33,473 nucleotides of DNA from an uncultured Eubacterium sp. (GCA_900542875.1 UQPH01000015.1:1-33473); one strand, 5' to 3'. Shown: positions 23,241 through 31,986, numbered from the stretch's first letter. The notes: generated by a model not told the origin, from the sequence alone. Numbers and translations: made by a program.

Positions 23241-25772
23241 ATGGCACAAAAAGAAATAAGGCATGACCATATCGATTATTCTAACCAAAAAATAATTGAT
23301 GTAGAAATAAGTAAAGAAATAAGAGGTGCGTTCCTTGATTACTCAATGAGCGTTATCGTGGCTCGTGCGCTTCCCGATGTAAGAGACGGACTTAAACCCG
23401 TACACAGAAGAATTCTCTATGCTATGTATAACACGGGTCTTTATCCAGACAAGCCGTACCGTAAGTGTGCTACCACCGTCGGTGAAGTGCTCGGTCACTA
23501 CCATCCTCACGGTGACGCATCGGTTTATGATGCACTCGTAAGAATGGCGCAGGACTTTTCACTTCGTCATCCTCTCGTAGACGGTCACGGTAACTTCGGT
23601 AGTGTTGACGGCGACCCTGCCGCTGCATACAGATATACAGAAGCAAGAATGAGCAAAATTTCGCTCAAAATGCTTGACGATATAAAAAAGGACACCGTAA
23701 ATTGGGTATCAAACTTTGACGATACCGAACTTGAACCCGAGGTTTTGCCTACAAAATTCCCGTGTTTGCTTATTAACGGCTCATCGGGTATCGCAGTAGG
23801 TATGGCAACCAACATTCCTCCACATAATATGAAAGAGGTTGCAGATGGCATTTGCTGTCTTATAGATAATCCAAACGCTCAGCTTGAGGATATTATGCAG
23901 CATATCAAGGGCCCCGATTTTCCGACTTACGGAATCATTATGGGTTCAAAGGGTATCAAAGAGGCATATTCAACAGGACGTGGAAAAATTATTATTCGTG
24001 CAAGAGCGGAGATAATAGAAACAAAGGGCGACAGATATAAAATCGTTGTTTCCGAACTTCCTTACGGCGTAAATAAGCGCAGACTTATCGAAAAAATTGC
24101 AGACCTCTGCAAAGAAAAGCGTATAGAGGGCATTGCCGATATTCAGGATTATACCGACAGACACGGTATGCATATCGAAATTACGATTAAGCGTGATGCA
24201 AATGCACAGGTTGTTCTTAATAATCTATATAAAATGACAGAAATGCAAAGCACTTTCGGCGTAATTCTTCTTGCACTCGACAACGGAGTGCCTAAGATTT
24301 TAACGCTTAAAGAAATTTTGCATAAGTATATAAAGTTCCAAGAGGAGATCATCACCCGCCGTACAAGATATTATCTTCGCAAGGCGCAGGAGAGAGAGCA
24401 TATCCTCGAAGGACTTGCAAAGGCACTCGATATTGTTGATGATGTTATCGCAACCATTCGTGCGTGCCGTGGCGGACAGAGCGAGGCAAAGCAGGCAATT
24501 ATGGAAAAGTTCGGCTTTGATGACCCGCAGGCTGCCGCTATCGTTGCTTACCGTTTGGGACAACTCGCCGGACTCGAAATCGAAAAGATTATGAACGAGT
24601 TGCACGATTTGCAGGAAAAGATTAAGGATTATAACGACATTCTCTCTAATGAATACAGAGTGCTTGAGATAATTAAGACGGAAATTCGTGAAGTTGCCGA
24701 CAAATACGGCGATGAGAGAAGAACGGAAATTTCCGCATTCACGGGAGACGTTGAGGACGAGGACTTGATTCCTGTCGAGGATTGTATTCTTACTCTTACA
24801 GAAAAAGGATATATCAAGCGTCAGACGGTTGATACCTACAAGGCACAAAACAGAGGCGGCAAGGGCATTATGGGTATGTCACGCCGTGAGGAGGATGTGG
24901 CAAAGAATATGTTTACATGCTCCACTCATGATGAAATTCTTATCTTTACAAATAAGGGCAAGGTATTTAAGTTAAAGGGTTATCAGATACCCGAGGCATC
25001 CCGAACAAGTAAAGGTATGAATGTTATAAATCTGCTTCAAATCGAGCAGGACGAGCGAGTTACCGCAATGGTTAAGGTACCTAAGGACAGCGAGAGTGAG
25101 TACCTGTGTATGGTGACAAGAAAGGGTATCATTAAGCGTACCGCCTTGAGCCAGTATGACCACATAAGAAAGACGGGAATTATCGCTATTAATCTTGATG
25201 AGGGCGACGAACTTTGTTGGGTTGAACTCACCGACGGAGAGCGAAAACTTATTGTTGCAACTCATGACGGTATGTCAATCTGCTTTAAGGAGAGCGACGC
25301 AAGACTCATCGGCAGAACTGCAAGAGGCGTTAAGGCAATCCAACTCGACGAGGGCGACTATGTAGTAGGCTTTGCGGTAGCGGTAGACGATATGCAACTT
25401 CTTACCGTAACCGAAACGGGATACGGCAGACGAAGCAAGTTTGAAGATTACCGTGTTCAGGGCAGAGCCGGTAAAGGTATTATAAACTATTACACCGACA
25501 AGTACGGCAAGGTTGCCATGATTGCTCCGGTTATGGAAGAAAACGATGTAATTATGATTACCTCTGACGGTATCGTAATAAGAACTCATGCAGACCAAAT
25601 TTCTTCGATTAACAGAGGCGGCAAGGGTGTTAAGGTTATGTCCGTTAAGGACGGCGAAAAGGTAGCCACAATCGGTATAGTCGAAAGAGCAAACGATGAA
25701 GATAATTCAGACGAGACCGCTCAGACCGAAACCGAGACAGAGGGCTCCGAGAAAGCACCCGAAAACGAATAA
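23241..25772 (+). CDS. gyrA: DNA gyrase subunit A
   Basis: Breakage-reunion subunit of gyrase, 843 residues. The N-terminal part has ARALPDVRDGLKPVHRRILY, the quinolone-determining segment HPHGDASVYDALVRMAQ (residues 88-104) and catalytic Tyr132 in AAYRYTEAR. Ala93 occupies the place of E. coli Ser83, while Asp97 matches Asp87. The C-terminal beta-pinwheel holds the GyrA box as QNRGGKG, which separates it from ParC, and ends in an acidic tail rich in Asp, Glu and Thr. An AGGAGAT ribosome site precedes the ATG. The LCP gene follows after 25 bases. Confidence 0.98.
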   Translation: MAQKEIRHDHIDYSNQKIIDVEISKEIRGAFLDYSMSVIVARALPDVRDGLKPVHRRILYAMYNTGLYPDKPYRKCATTVGEVLGHYHPHGDASVYDALVRMAQDFSLRHPLVDGHGNFGSVDGDPAAAYRYTEARMSKISLKMLDDIKKDTVNWVSNFDDTELEPEVLPTKFPCLLINGSSGIAVGMATNIPPHNMKEVADGICCLIDNPNAQLEDIMQHIKGPDFPTYGIIMGSKGIKEAYSTGRGKIIIRARAEIIETKGDRYKIVVSELPYGVNKRRLIEKIADLCKEKRIEGIADIQDYTDRHGMHIEITIKRDANAQVVLNNLYKMTEMQSTFGVILLALDNGVPKILTLKEILHKYIKFQEEIITRRTRYYLRKAQEREHILEGLAKALDIVDDVIATIRACRGGQSEAKQAIMEKFGFDDPQAAAIVAYRLGQLAGLEIEKIMNELHDLQEKIKDYNDILSNEYRVLEIIKTEIREVADKYGDERRTEISAFTGDVEDEDLIPVEDCILTLTEKGYIKRQTVDTYKAQNRGGKGIMGMSRREEDVAKNMFTCSTHDEILIFTNKGKVFKLKGYQIPEASRTSKGMNVINLLQIEQDERVTAMVKVPKDSESEYLCMVTRKGIIKRTALSQYDHIRKTGIIAINLDEGDELCWVELTDGERKLIVATHDGMSICFKESDARLIGRTARGVKAIQLDEGDYVVGFAVAVDDMQLLTVTETGYGRRSKFEDYRVQGRAGKGIINYYTDKYGKVAMIAPVMEENDVIMITSDGIVIRTHADQISSINRGGKGVKVMSVKDGEKVATIGIVERANDEDNSDETAQTETETEGSEKAPENE

Positions 25773-25797
25773 TTTGTGATGAAGAGGAGTTCATGTT

Positions 25798-27630
25798 GTG
25801 GCAAAGGATTATAACATAGACGATATTCTTTTAGAGGTAAAAAAAAGAAAAGAAGAAAACGAAAACAAAATAAAAAGCGGCGTTGACTTTACGCAAGAGG
25901 TTAAGCATACCGAGCAAAAGAAAATAACCGAACCGCCAAAGACCGAAAAGGCGGCAGAAGTTAATTTCATAAAACCCGAAAAAAAAGCAGAGCCAAAGCC
26001 GATAAAAAAAGAGCCGGTGATAAAGAACGAACCTAAGCCGAAAACAGTAGAGCAAGTTCCTGAGACGGACAAAAAAAAGGCTGAGGCACAATCACCGCAA
26101 CCAAAGGCACAAAAAGCACCTAAGCAGGAGGCACAGCCGAAAAAAGAGGCAGAGCAAAAAATTTCTCAGCCCGAATCAGAAAAAAAAGCAGAGCCGAAAG
26201 CCGAGAAAGAAAAGCCGCTTGAGCCTATAATAAGCGGTAGGCCGAAGAAACCCGCCGTACAGGAAAACAAAAATGACGGTTATGTGGATATAAGTTCTTT
26301 TTCCGCCGACAAAGGTATTGAAGAATATCCCGAAGAGTCCGACATAAAACCGAAAAAAAATAAGAATAAAAACAAAAAGAAGAAAAAGGGCTGGATAATT
26401 TTTCTTTGCATTCTTTTGGTTATTCTTATTTCGGCAGGAGTCGGAACATGGCTTTATGTTGACCATATTCTCGACCATGTTTCGTCACAGGACGATACAC
26501 CGCAGGCAACCGAAGAAGTCTGGACAGGAATGGACAAACTGGTAGAGAGTTTTGAGCCGATTGAGGAAGCCGACGCAAGCCAAATCGCATCTCTTAAAGA
26601 GATGATTAAAAAATGGTATTATAACGGAACACCGTGCTCATCAAGTCATGTGCTTAACATTATGCTCGTTGGTGAGGACGGCTATGACCCCGATGAGGAA
26701 TCGAGAGCCGATTCGGCAATTATCGCATCAATCAATATCGACACAAAGAAGATTACTCTCACTTCTGTTTTGCGTGATACCTACGCTTACTGGGAAACCG
26801 AGCCGGGAAATGAAGAATCGGGTCAGTTCGGAAAAATCAACGGCGCAAAGTCGAGCGGCGATATTAAGACATATATCAATGCGGTTGAAAATCTTTACAA
26901 GATTAAGATAGACAATTACGCAACGGTTGATTTTGAGAGTTTCAAGACTATCATTGACACTCTCGGAGGGGTTGAGCTTGAGATTACCTCTGCCGAAATC
27001 AACGAGATTAACAATGACCAAAAAACTTACGACGGCACATGGATTGACAAAACCTTTGACGGTGATTCGGGCGTTATGAAATTGACAGGTCAGCAGGCAC
27101 TTTCGTATTGCCGTATCCGTCACCTTGACAGCGACAATGTAAGAGCAGACAGACAAAAGCAATGCCTTATGAAGGTGTTTGAGAGTGTAAAGGACGCACC
27201 GAGCGTTAAATTGCTCAAAATCATCAACGACATTGTCCCTTATATCAAAACAGATATGAGCAGGGATATGCTTGTAAAGGTTGCAAAGTATGCGATTTCT
27301 CAGGGCTGGCTCAATTACAGCATTGTTACAAATACCGTGCCTAATTCTCGAATTAACGAAAAGGGTGCAGGCGGAAGATACTACGGTGCATGGTGCTGGA
27401 AATCAGATTTTCCGCAGGATGCATATAATTTGCAAACTATGCTTTACGGCAAGAGCAGCATAACCCTCGCAAGAACTAGAGTGGATGTAATCAAATGCCG
27501 TGAGAGCGGATATATGTCCGACGGATACGGTCCCGTAGGTGCAACGATTATTAATGAGCACTACGGCGAGGCGTCAACACTCCCCGAAACAACCTCCGAT
27601 GAAAGCGACGATTCATCGAGCAATAATTAA
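25798..27630 (+). CDS. LytR-CpsA-Psr (LCP) family cell-wall glycopolymer transferase
   Basis: A 610-residue membrane-anchored LCP protein that probably transfers glycopolymers from lipid carrier to peptidoglycan. A long cytoplasmic region rich in Lys, Glu and Pro (about 35-197) precedes one membrane segment (199-221). The outer LCP domain (about 285-510) has the active-site patterns SRADSAIIASI and LRDTYAYW, LGGVELEI, and CRIRHLDSDNVRADRQKQ. The C-terminus is Ser/Asp-rich. The start is GTG at 25798, with GAGGAG nine bases upstream; nearby ATG and TTG codons are out of frame. It is the last gene before a strong terminator, apparently in the same transcription unit as gyrBA. Compared with the LCP-like gene at 15701, this one keeps the conserved arginines. 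Confidence 0.92.
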   Translation: MAKDYNIDDILLEVKKRKEENENKIKSGVDFTQEVKHTEQKKITEPPKTEKAAEVNFIKPEKKAEPKPIKKEPVIKNEPKPKTVEQVPETDKKKAEAQSPQPKAQKAPKQEAQPKKEAEQKISQPESEKKAEPKAEKEKPLEPIISGRPKKPAVQENKNDGYVDISSFSADKGIEEYPEESDIKPKKNKNKNKKKKKGWIIFLCILLVILISAGVGTWLYVDHILDHVSSQDDTPQATEEVWTGMDKLVESFEPIEEADASQIASLKEMIKKWYYNGTPCSSSHVLNIMLVGEDGYDPDEESRADSAIIASINIDTKKITLTSVLRDTYAYWETEPGNEESGQFGKINGAKSSGDIKTYINAVENLYKIKIDNYATVDFESFKTIIDTLGGVELEITSAEINEINNDQKTYDGTWIDKTFDGDSGVMKLTGQQALSYCRIRHLDSDNVRADRQKQCLMKVFESVKDAPSVKLLKIINDIVPYIKTDMSRDMLVKVAKYAISQGWLNYSIVTNTVPNSRINEKGAGGRYYGAWCWKSDFPQDAYNLQTMLYGKSSITLARTRVDVIKCRESGYMSDGYGPVGATIINEHYGEASTLPETTSDESDDSSSNN

Positions 27631-27640
27631 TAAATAAAAG

Positions 27641-27680
27641 AAAAGTACGACATTTTGAAGAAATAAATGTCGTACTTTTT
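27641..27680 (+). terminator. Intrinsic terminator after the gyrase/LCP unit
   Basis: AAAAGTACGACATTT and AAATGTCGTACTTTTT form a long perfect stem with a nine-base loop and a T run, 10 bases after the LCP stop codon. Confidence 0.93.
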
Positions 27681-27755
27681 GTTATGTTATAAAGAAAAAA
27701 TATATTGCTCCCTTTAATAAGGTATATCGGAGGCTGTTAGACTTTTAGGACGCTG

Positions 27756-28385
27756 TCAGTTCTCTTTATTAAGGCTCTCCGGGGCGGTGTCGATAACCTC
27801 TATTTTGTTAGCCTTCATCCAAAGGGATGGGGTTATGCGCAGTTTATAGCCGTAGCCTGCGTCCATCTGCCAATGTGACATAGGTGCTTCAGGCAAGCCG
27901 TAATACTGCAAAATCGTCATTATAACGCCTGCGTGAGTAACGATGGCAAAGTCTTGCGTTCCTGTTGCGATACATCCGTTTACCACCTGTTCAAAAGCCT
28001 TGCAGACTCTGTGGGTGAATTCGGCATTGCTTTCGCCGTAGGGCGGACGGGAATTTATATCGCCGTGGAGCCATTGCTTAAAGTCGTCGTTATCCTTTAA
28101 GTCCTCGGCGGTGCATTCCTCGAACTCGCCGAAATTATACTCGATAAAGTTATCTATTACAACCTTGTTGTTTTTCGGAAACATAATGTCTGCCGATTCC
28201 ATAGCCCTTTTAAGCGGTGAAACAAACACTGCGTCCACGCTCGGATAACCATGCTTTTTGTAGATTTCTTTAAGCTCGTTGATACCAAATGTAGTGAGCG
28301 GATAATCGGTATGCCCTATATACTGTGCGTTGATATTTCCTTTTGTGAGTCCGTGCCTAAATAAATACAATGTGTATGATTTCAT
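27756..28385 (-). CDS. Histidine phosphatase family protein (phosphoglycerate mutase-like)
   Basis: A 209-residue member of the histidine phosphatase superfamily. It has the phospho-accepting His in YLFRHGLTKGN, the SPLKRAMESA arginine block, the general acid region EYNFGEFEE and the second His in VTHAGVIM. Relatives include CobC-type alpha-ribazole phosphatases and broad sugar phosphatases; the substrate cannot be told. The ATG at 28385 is chosen because AGGAG lies nine bases before it; an ATG three codons earlier directly abuts the ribosome site. It is convergent with the LCP gene, and no cobalamin genes are nearby. Confidence 0.88.
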   Translation of the reverse strand: MKSYTLYLFRHGLTKGNINAQYIGHTDYPLTTFGINELKEIYKKHGYPSVDAVFVSPLKRAMESADIMFPKNNKVVIDNFIEYNFGEFEECTAEDLKDNDDFKQWLHGDINSRPPYGESNAEFTHRVCKAFEQVVNGCIATGTQDFAIVTHAGVIMTILQYYGLPEAPMSHWQMDAGYGYKLRITPSLWMKANKIEVIDTAPESLNKEN

Positions 28386-28512
28386 ATTTAACATCTCCTG
28401 TTCGTAAGGCTTTTATTTGAAATTATTACAAAAAAACTACAATTATAAAGTTTTTATTTACAAAAAGTATAATAAGTGTTATTATCTAACTCAAATACAG
28501 GTTGTATAGATT

Positions 28513-28529
28513 CCTGCGAATTTTGCGGG
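28513..28529. promoter_or_regulatory. Imperfect inverted repeat upstream of the XRE regulator promoter
   Basis: CCTGC (28513-28517) and GCGGG (28525-28529) form a near-palindrome around AATTTT, with one T-G wobble. It lies ten bases before the -35 box of the regulator gene. It could be an operator for autoregulation; this is a weak inference. Confidence 0.25.
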
Positions 28530-28539
28530 GATTTATATT

Positions 28540-28568
28540 TTGACGACTTTTTTTAATTTAGATATACG
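28540..28568 (+). promoter_or_regulatory. Promoter of the XRE regulator gene
   Basis: TTGACG (28540-28545), a 17-base spacer and TATACG (28563-28568), ending 17 bases before the start codon. Confidence 0.5.
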
Positions 28569-28585
28569 GATTAGAGGACTAAACA

Positions 28586-29206
28586 ATGAAAAACGAGAAC
28601 GAAAAATTATCAAAATTTTCCGAGATTCTCTCTAAGATGCGTAAGGAGAGAGGCGTAAGCCAGAAAAAAGCGGCTGCCGATTTGGGTATAAGTCAGGCAC
28701 TGCTGTCGCATTATGAAAAGGGAATCAGAGAATGCGGTCTTGACTTTGTAATAAAGTGCAGTAAGTATTACGGCGTAACCACGGATTACCTGCTCGGTGT
28801 CAGCGAAAACAGAAACGGTATGAGCAGCGATGTACTCGCAAATATCACCAGCACAGACGGCAGATCGGCTAAGGCTTTGGCTCAGTCTACAAAATATTTG
28901 CTTGAAATGGCGTCTGCCGCAACCGACGGAAAAAAAGACAATTATGTGTATGATTATTTTATGCTTTGCGCATACAGAGGAGCGCTTACTCTCGCCAAGG
29001 CAGGCGTTTTGCCAAAGGAGATATTTAAGATAGATTACACAATTGCCCGTGATTTGGCTTCTGCCGCCATTGCCCTGCAAGATGCTCGCTTCGTATTTAT
29101 CGAGGACAAGTCCAGAACAGGTTTTGACGAGGCAGAGTTCGCTCCGCTTAAAGAAATGATAAGCGAGGCGGAGGAATACATTCTCTCAAACTATATCACA
29201 TTGTAG
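28586..29206 (+). CDS. XRE-family transcriptional regulator
   Basis: A 206-residue protein with an N-terminal helix-turn-helix of the Cro/CI (XRE) type at about residues 9-70: LSKMRKERGVSQKKAAADLG, then ISQALLSHYEKGIRE, then YYGVTTDYLLGVSE. The remaining part (about 85-206) is predicted largely helical, Ala/Leu-rich, and I do not recognise it as a known sensor domain. It ends with an acidic helix (EMISEAEEYILSNY). Monocistronic, with its own promoter and a terminator after it. Targets are unknown; it does not resemble a phage repressor context, since no phage genes are near. Confidence 0.85.
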   Translation: MKNENEKLSKFSEILSKMRKERGVSQKKAAADLGISQALLSHYEKGIRECGLDFVIKCSKYYGVTTDYLLGVSENRNGMSSDVLANITSTDGRSAKALAQSTKYLLEMASAATDGKKDNYVYDYFMLCAYRGALTLAKAGVLPKEIFKIDYTIARDLASAAIALQDARFVFIEDKSRTGFDEAEFAPLKEMISEAEEYILSNYITL

Positions 29207-29228
29207 CGGTTTTTATACTTCAAATAAT

Positions 29229-29258
29229 CAGCCCGAGAGCAAATCTTGGGCTGTTTTG
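29229..29258. terminator. Terminator between the XRE gene and mtnN
   Basis: CAGCCCGAG (29229-29237) pairs with CTTGGGCTG (29245-29253), followed by TTTTG and more T. It sits between two convergent genes and can serve the plus-strand regulator; minus-strand use is possible but its T-tract is poorer. Confidence 0.8.
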
Positions 29259-29262
29259 TTTT

Positions 29263-29967
29263 TTACAGTTCTATCTGGTCGTTTTGGGTCTTTATATATT
29301 CAAGAATTATGCCGGTGCTGATTTTTGCCGCAACCGTCTTAAAGGTGGGATAATCCATCTGTGCCTGTTCGTCTCCCCCGTCGCTGATACTGCGAAGAAC
29401 GGCAAACGGTACACCGTTGCAGGCGCAGGTGTGACCGATTGCTCCGCCCTCCATCTCGCCGCATAATGCGTCAAACTGTTTTGAAAGAAAAGTTTTTAAT
29501 TCGTTATCGGCAATAAAGGTGTCGCCCGAAGCAATTGTTCCTCTGTGGATTTTTTCTCCGCAGGAGATTGCACAGCGGCTGAGAGCCTCGGACAATTCAT
29601 CGTCTGTTTTTATTTTAATTACATTAAGACCATTTATGAATCCTCTCGGCTCACCCAGTGAGGTAATGTCAATATCATATTCGCACACATCGCTTGCGAT
29701 AACAACATTTTTTACAACAACATCACTGCTCAGCGAGCAGCCTACGCCGATATTGATAATCTTATCCGTCTTAAAATTATCTATCATAATCTGTGCACAG
29801 ATTGCGGCGTTTACTTTTCCGGGAGAGCACTGAGCGACAGTGACCATAACATTTTCTATATATCCGCAAACAAATGTTATTCCGGCGATAACTGTTTCGG
29901 CTTCGTCGCAGATTTTTGCCTTAACCGCCGCTACCTCAACATCCATAGCACCTATAATTCCCAGCAT
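29263..29967 (-). CDS. mtnN: 5'-methylthioadenosine/S-adenosylhomocysteine nucleosidase
   Basis: Cleaves the adenine from MTA and SAH, recycling products of polyamine synthesis and methylation. The 234-residue protein has GIIGAMDVEV with the catalytic Glu11 (Glu12 in E. coli), SGDTFI, GEMEGGAIGH for ribose/purine binding and RSISDGGDE with the catalytic Asp. A CGGAGG ribosome site precedes the ATG. It appears monocistronic and convergent with the XRE gene. Confidence 0.95.
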   Translation of the reverse strand: MLGIIGAMDVEVAAVKAKICDEAETVIAGITFVCGYIENVMVTVAQCSPGKVNAAICAQIMIDNFKTDKIINIGVGCSLSSDVVVKNVVIASDVCEYDIDITSLGEPRGFINGLNVIKIKTDDELSEALSRCAISCGEKIHRGTIASGDTFIADNELKTFLSKQFDALCGEMEGGAIGHTCACNGVPFAVLRSISDGGDEQAQMDYPTFKTVAAKISTGIILEYIKTQNDQIEL

Positions 29968-30097
29968 TTTTATCCTCCGTATGAATAAAATTGTAAATAA
30001 TTTTACTTAAATTACACTCTTTTAGTTGAGGGGGTTTTACCTCTCCCCAATATGTAGTGTTATTATATAATATATAAAGAATAAATACAAGTTTTTG

Positions 30098-30127
30098 TTG
30101 ACAAATTGCAGGTATTTATAATATAAT
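30098..30127 (+). promoter_or_regulatory. Promoter of the rpmH operon
   Basis: A perfect TTGACA (30098-30103), 18-base spacer and perfect TATAAT (30122-30127), about 126 bases before rpmH. It fits a highly expressed ribosomal protein operon. Confidence 0.75.
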
Positions 30128-30134
30128 ACTAAGG

Positions 30135-30253
30135 CTAGTAGTATGTGCACTTGTTTTTTGATGCACGAAAAAGCAAATTTGCCTGTGCTATACCGCACAG
30201 AGATTATAAAAGATTAAGACGAGTTTAGTCTTTACGAAAGGTAGTGAAACAGA
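30135..30253 (+). ncRNA. Structured 5' leader of rpmH
   Basis: The roughly 120-base leader holds four small hairpins in a row: GTGCA/TGCAC (30145-30149, 30162-30166), the palindrome GCAAATTTGC (30173-30182), CTGTGC/GCACAG with loop TATACC (30183-30200), and AAGAC/GTCTT (30216-30232). No T-tract follows any of them, so they are not terminators. A role in mRNA stability or control by a ribosomal protein is inference; I do not recognise a named RNA family. Confidence 0.4.
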
Positions 30254-30388
30254 ATGAAAAGAACATTTCAGCCAAAGAAAAGACATGCGCAGAAGGTACA
30301 CGGCTTCAGAAAGAGAATGTCAACAAAGAACGGCAGAAAGGTACTTGCCCGCCGTCGTGCTAAGGGCAGAAAGTCCCTCTCTTACTAA
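30254..30388 (+). CDS. rpmH: 50S ribosomal protein L34
   Basis: A 44-residue, strongly basic protein starting MKRTFQPKKRHAQKVHGF and ending ARRRAKGRKSLSY, the complete and typical L34 sequence. A GAAAGG ribosome site lies about 12 bases before the ATG. It heads the block rpmH-rnpA-yidD-yidC-jag-mnmE, 23 bases before rnpA. It belongs to the large ribosomal subunit. Confidence 0.98.
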   Translation: MKRTFQPKKRHAQKVHGFRKRMSTKNGRKVLARRRAKGRKSLSY

Positions 30389-30411
30389 TCAGAAGAAAAG
30401 GAACGGTTTTT

Positions 30412-30753
30412 GTGAAGGATAATACATTAAAGGAAAATAAGGATTTTCGCAGGTTGTATTACAGAGGCAAAAATCAGGCATCTCCCGTTTTAGTGACCTA
30501 CGCTATGAAAAACAGACGCTCTGACTGTGCTTACGGCATAACTACCGGAAAGAAAATCGGCGGTGCCGTCGAGCGAAACAGAGCCAGAAGAATTATCAGG
30601 GTCGCTTATCGCAACCTTGAGGGTAGGATAAACGGAGGCTGGGATTTTGTTTTTGTTGCCAGAAGCAAAACCACAAAGGTCAAGGAGCAAGAGGTTGAAA
30701 GAGCGATGCTTAATCACCTTATTGCAGTCGGTGCAATAAATGAAGAGGCTTAG
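30412..30753 (+). CDS. rnpA: Ribonuclease P protein component
   Basis: The protein subunit of RNase P, helping the RNA subunit remove 5' leaders from pre-tRNAs. The 113-residue protein has the family signature GGAVERNRARRIIRVAYR (about residues 48-65), and an N-terminal LKENKDFRRLYYRGK. The start is GTG, chosen because AAAGGAA lies eight bases upstream. Its end overlaps yidD by 14 bases. Confidence 0.97.
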   Translation: MKDNTLKENKDFRRLYYRGKNQASPVLVTYAMKNRRSDCAYGITTGKKIGGAVERNRARRIIRVAYRNLEGRINGGWDFVFVARSKTTKVKEQEVERAMLNHLIAVGAINEEA

Positions 30754-31006
30754 AAACGCTGTAAAAAAGGCGATGATTTTTCTCATTCGCACTTATCAGC
30801 TGACCCTATCGCCCAGATTTTCGCACGGTTCATGCAGATACATTCCGACCTGCTCGCAGTATGCGATAGAGGCTATCGAGATACACGGTATCTTTAAGGG
30901 AAGCCTGATGGCGCTGGGTAGGATAATGAGATGCAATCCGTTTTTTAAGGGTGGCTTTGACCCCGTTCCGCCAAAGAAAAATAAGACAAAAGGACAGAAT
31001 AAGTGA
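30740..31006 (+). CDS. yidD: Membrane protein insertion efficiency factor YidD
   Basis: An 88-residue protein with the conserved SPRFSHGSCRYIPTCSQYAIEAI block, read as SCRYIPTCSQYA, and CNPFFKGGFDPVPP near the end. It has an amphipathic N-terminus (KKAMIFLIRTYQLTLSP). YidD assists YidC-dependent membrane insertion. It overlaps rnpA by 14 bases and yidC by four bases (GTGA), so all three are coupled. Confidence 0.96.
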   Translation: MKRLRNAVKKAMIFLIRTYQLTLSPRFSHGSCRYIPTCSQYAIEAIEIHGIFKGSLMALGRIMRCNPFFKGGFDPVPPKKNKTKGQNK

Positions 31007-31986
31007 TAGATTTTATTACTACCCCAGCCGTATCTAACGGTATGTCGGTATTTAAGCCGCTTTACTGGTTATTCGGTAAATGCATGGAGGGTCTCCTCAT
31101 TGTATTTGATTACAAATATTTTTTGGCACTTATTATATTTACCGTACTTACCCGTTTAGTACTCTTTCCATTTAATCTAAAGCAGCAAAAGACTATGGCA
31201 AAGACTTCACGTCTTCAGCCGAAAATTGCCAAGATTCAAAAGAAATACGCCAATTCCACAAATCCGCAGGACAGACAGCGTCAGCAGGAGGAAATCCAGG
31301 AGCTTTACTCCCGTGAGGGACACAACCCCATGAATATGGGTTGCGGCACAACTATTTTTCAGATGGTATTTCTTATGGGTATTATCGGTATTATTTACTA
31401 TCCCATTCAGTATATCATCGGAGTTGACATTGCATCGCAGGCGCAGAATATTGCAGATGTTCTCGGCATAAAGTCAAGTTATTTTCAAATTGAACTTTTG
31501 CAGAACTTTGATACTTACAGAGATGTGCTCGCAACACAGTTCGGCGATATATTCACCGAGGACAAGCTCAACGCTATCGCAGAGTACAGAACTCATATGT
31601 ATCTTTTCGGAATTGATATGACGCAAATTCCGAGTTTTAAGGATTGGTCAAACCCGATAATTATAATTCCGATTTTGAGTTTGGTATCCTCTTTTGTTTC
31701 TACGCTTTTATCCACACAGATTCAGAAGAAGCAGAATCCGGCAGCTGCGGCTCAGGGTAATCAGATGATGATTATGATGCTGATGATGCCGTTCTTCTCG
31801 TTCTATATCTCGTTTAAGGTATCCGCTGCGGTAGGTTTTTATTGGATTATTTCAAACCTTGTTGCTATGGTACAGCAACTTGTAATGGCTAAGTTCTTCC
31901 CTCCAAAGCGCAATGTTGCCCGTCAGATGATTGAGTCAACAATCGAGCGCCGTTCGAGAGAAGAAAGCATTAAAAATGTTAAATAA
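31003..31986 (+). CDS. yidC: Membrane protein insertase YidC/OxaA
   Basis: Inserts membrane proteins alone or with SecYEG. The 327-residue Gram-positive-type protein has about five membrane segments. The conserved Arg of the hydrophilic groove lies in FTVLTRLVLFPF, and the cytoplasmic loop KQQKTMAKTSRLQPKIAKIQKK follows (shown here as MAKTSRLQPKIAKIQKK). It lacks the large periplasmic domain of E. coli YidC. The start is GTG, with AAAGGAC upstream and a four-base overlap with yidD. No lipobox cysteine is visible at the N-terminus, unlike SpoIIIJ of Bacillus. jag follows after 18 bases. Confidence 0.96.
   Translation: MIDFITTPAVSNGMSVFKPLYWLFGKCMEGLLIVFDYKYFLALIIFTVLTRLVLFPFNLKQQKTMAKTSRLQPKIAKIQKKYANSTNPQDRQRQQEEIQELYSREGHNPMNMGCGTTIFQMVFLMGIIGIIYYPIQYIIGVDIASQAQNIADVLGIKSSYFQIELLQNFDTYRDVLATQFGDIFTEDKLNAIAEYRTHMYLFGIDMTQIPSFKDWSNPIIIIPILSLVSSFVSTLLSTQIQKKQNPAAAAQGNQMMIMMLMMPFFSFYISFKVSAAVGFYWIISNLVAMVQQLVMAKFFPPKRNVARQMIESTIERRSREESIKNVK

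Noticed and set aside
28386..28394. Histidine phosphatase start three codons earlier
   Set aside because: That ATG directly abuts the AGGAG, leaving no spacing; the ATG at 28385 has nine bases.
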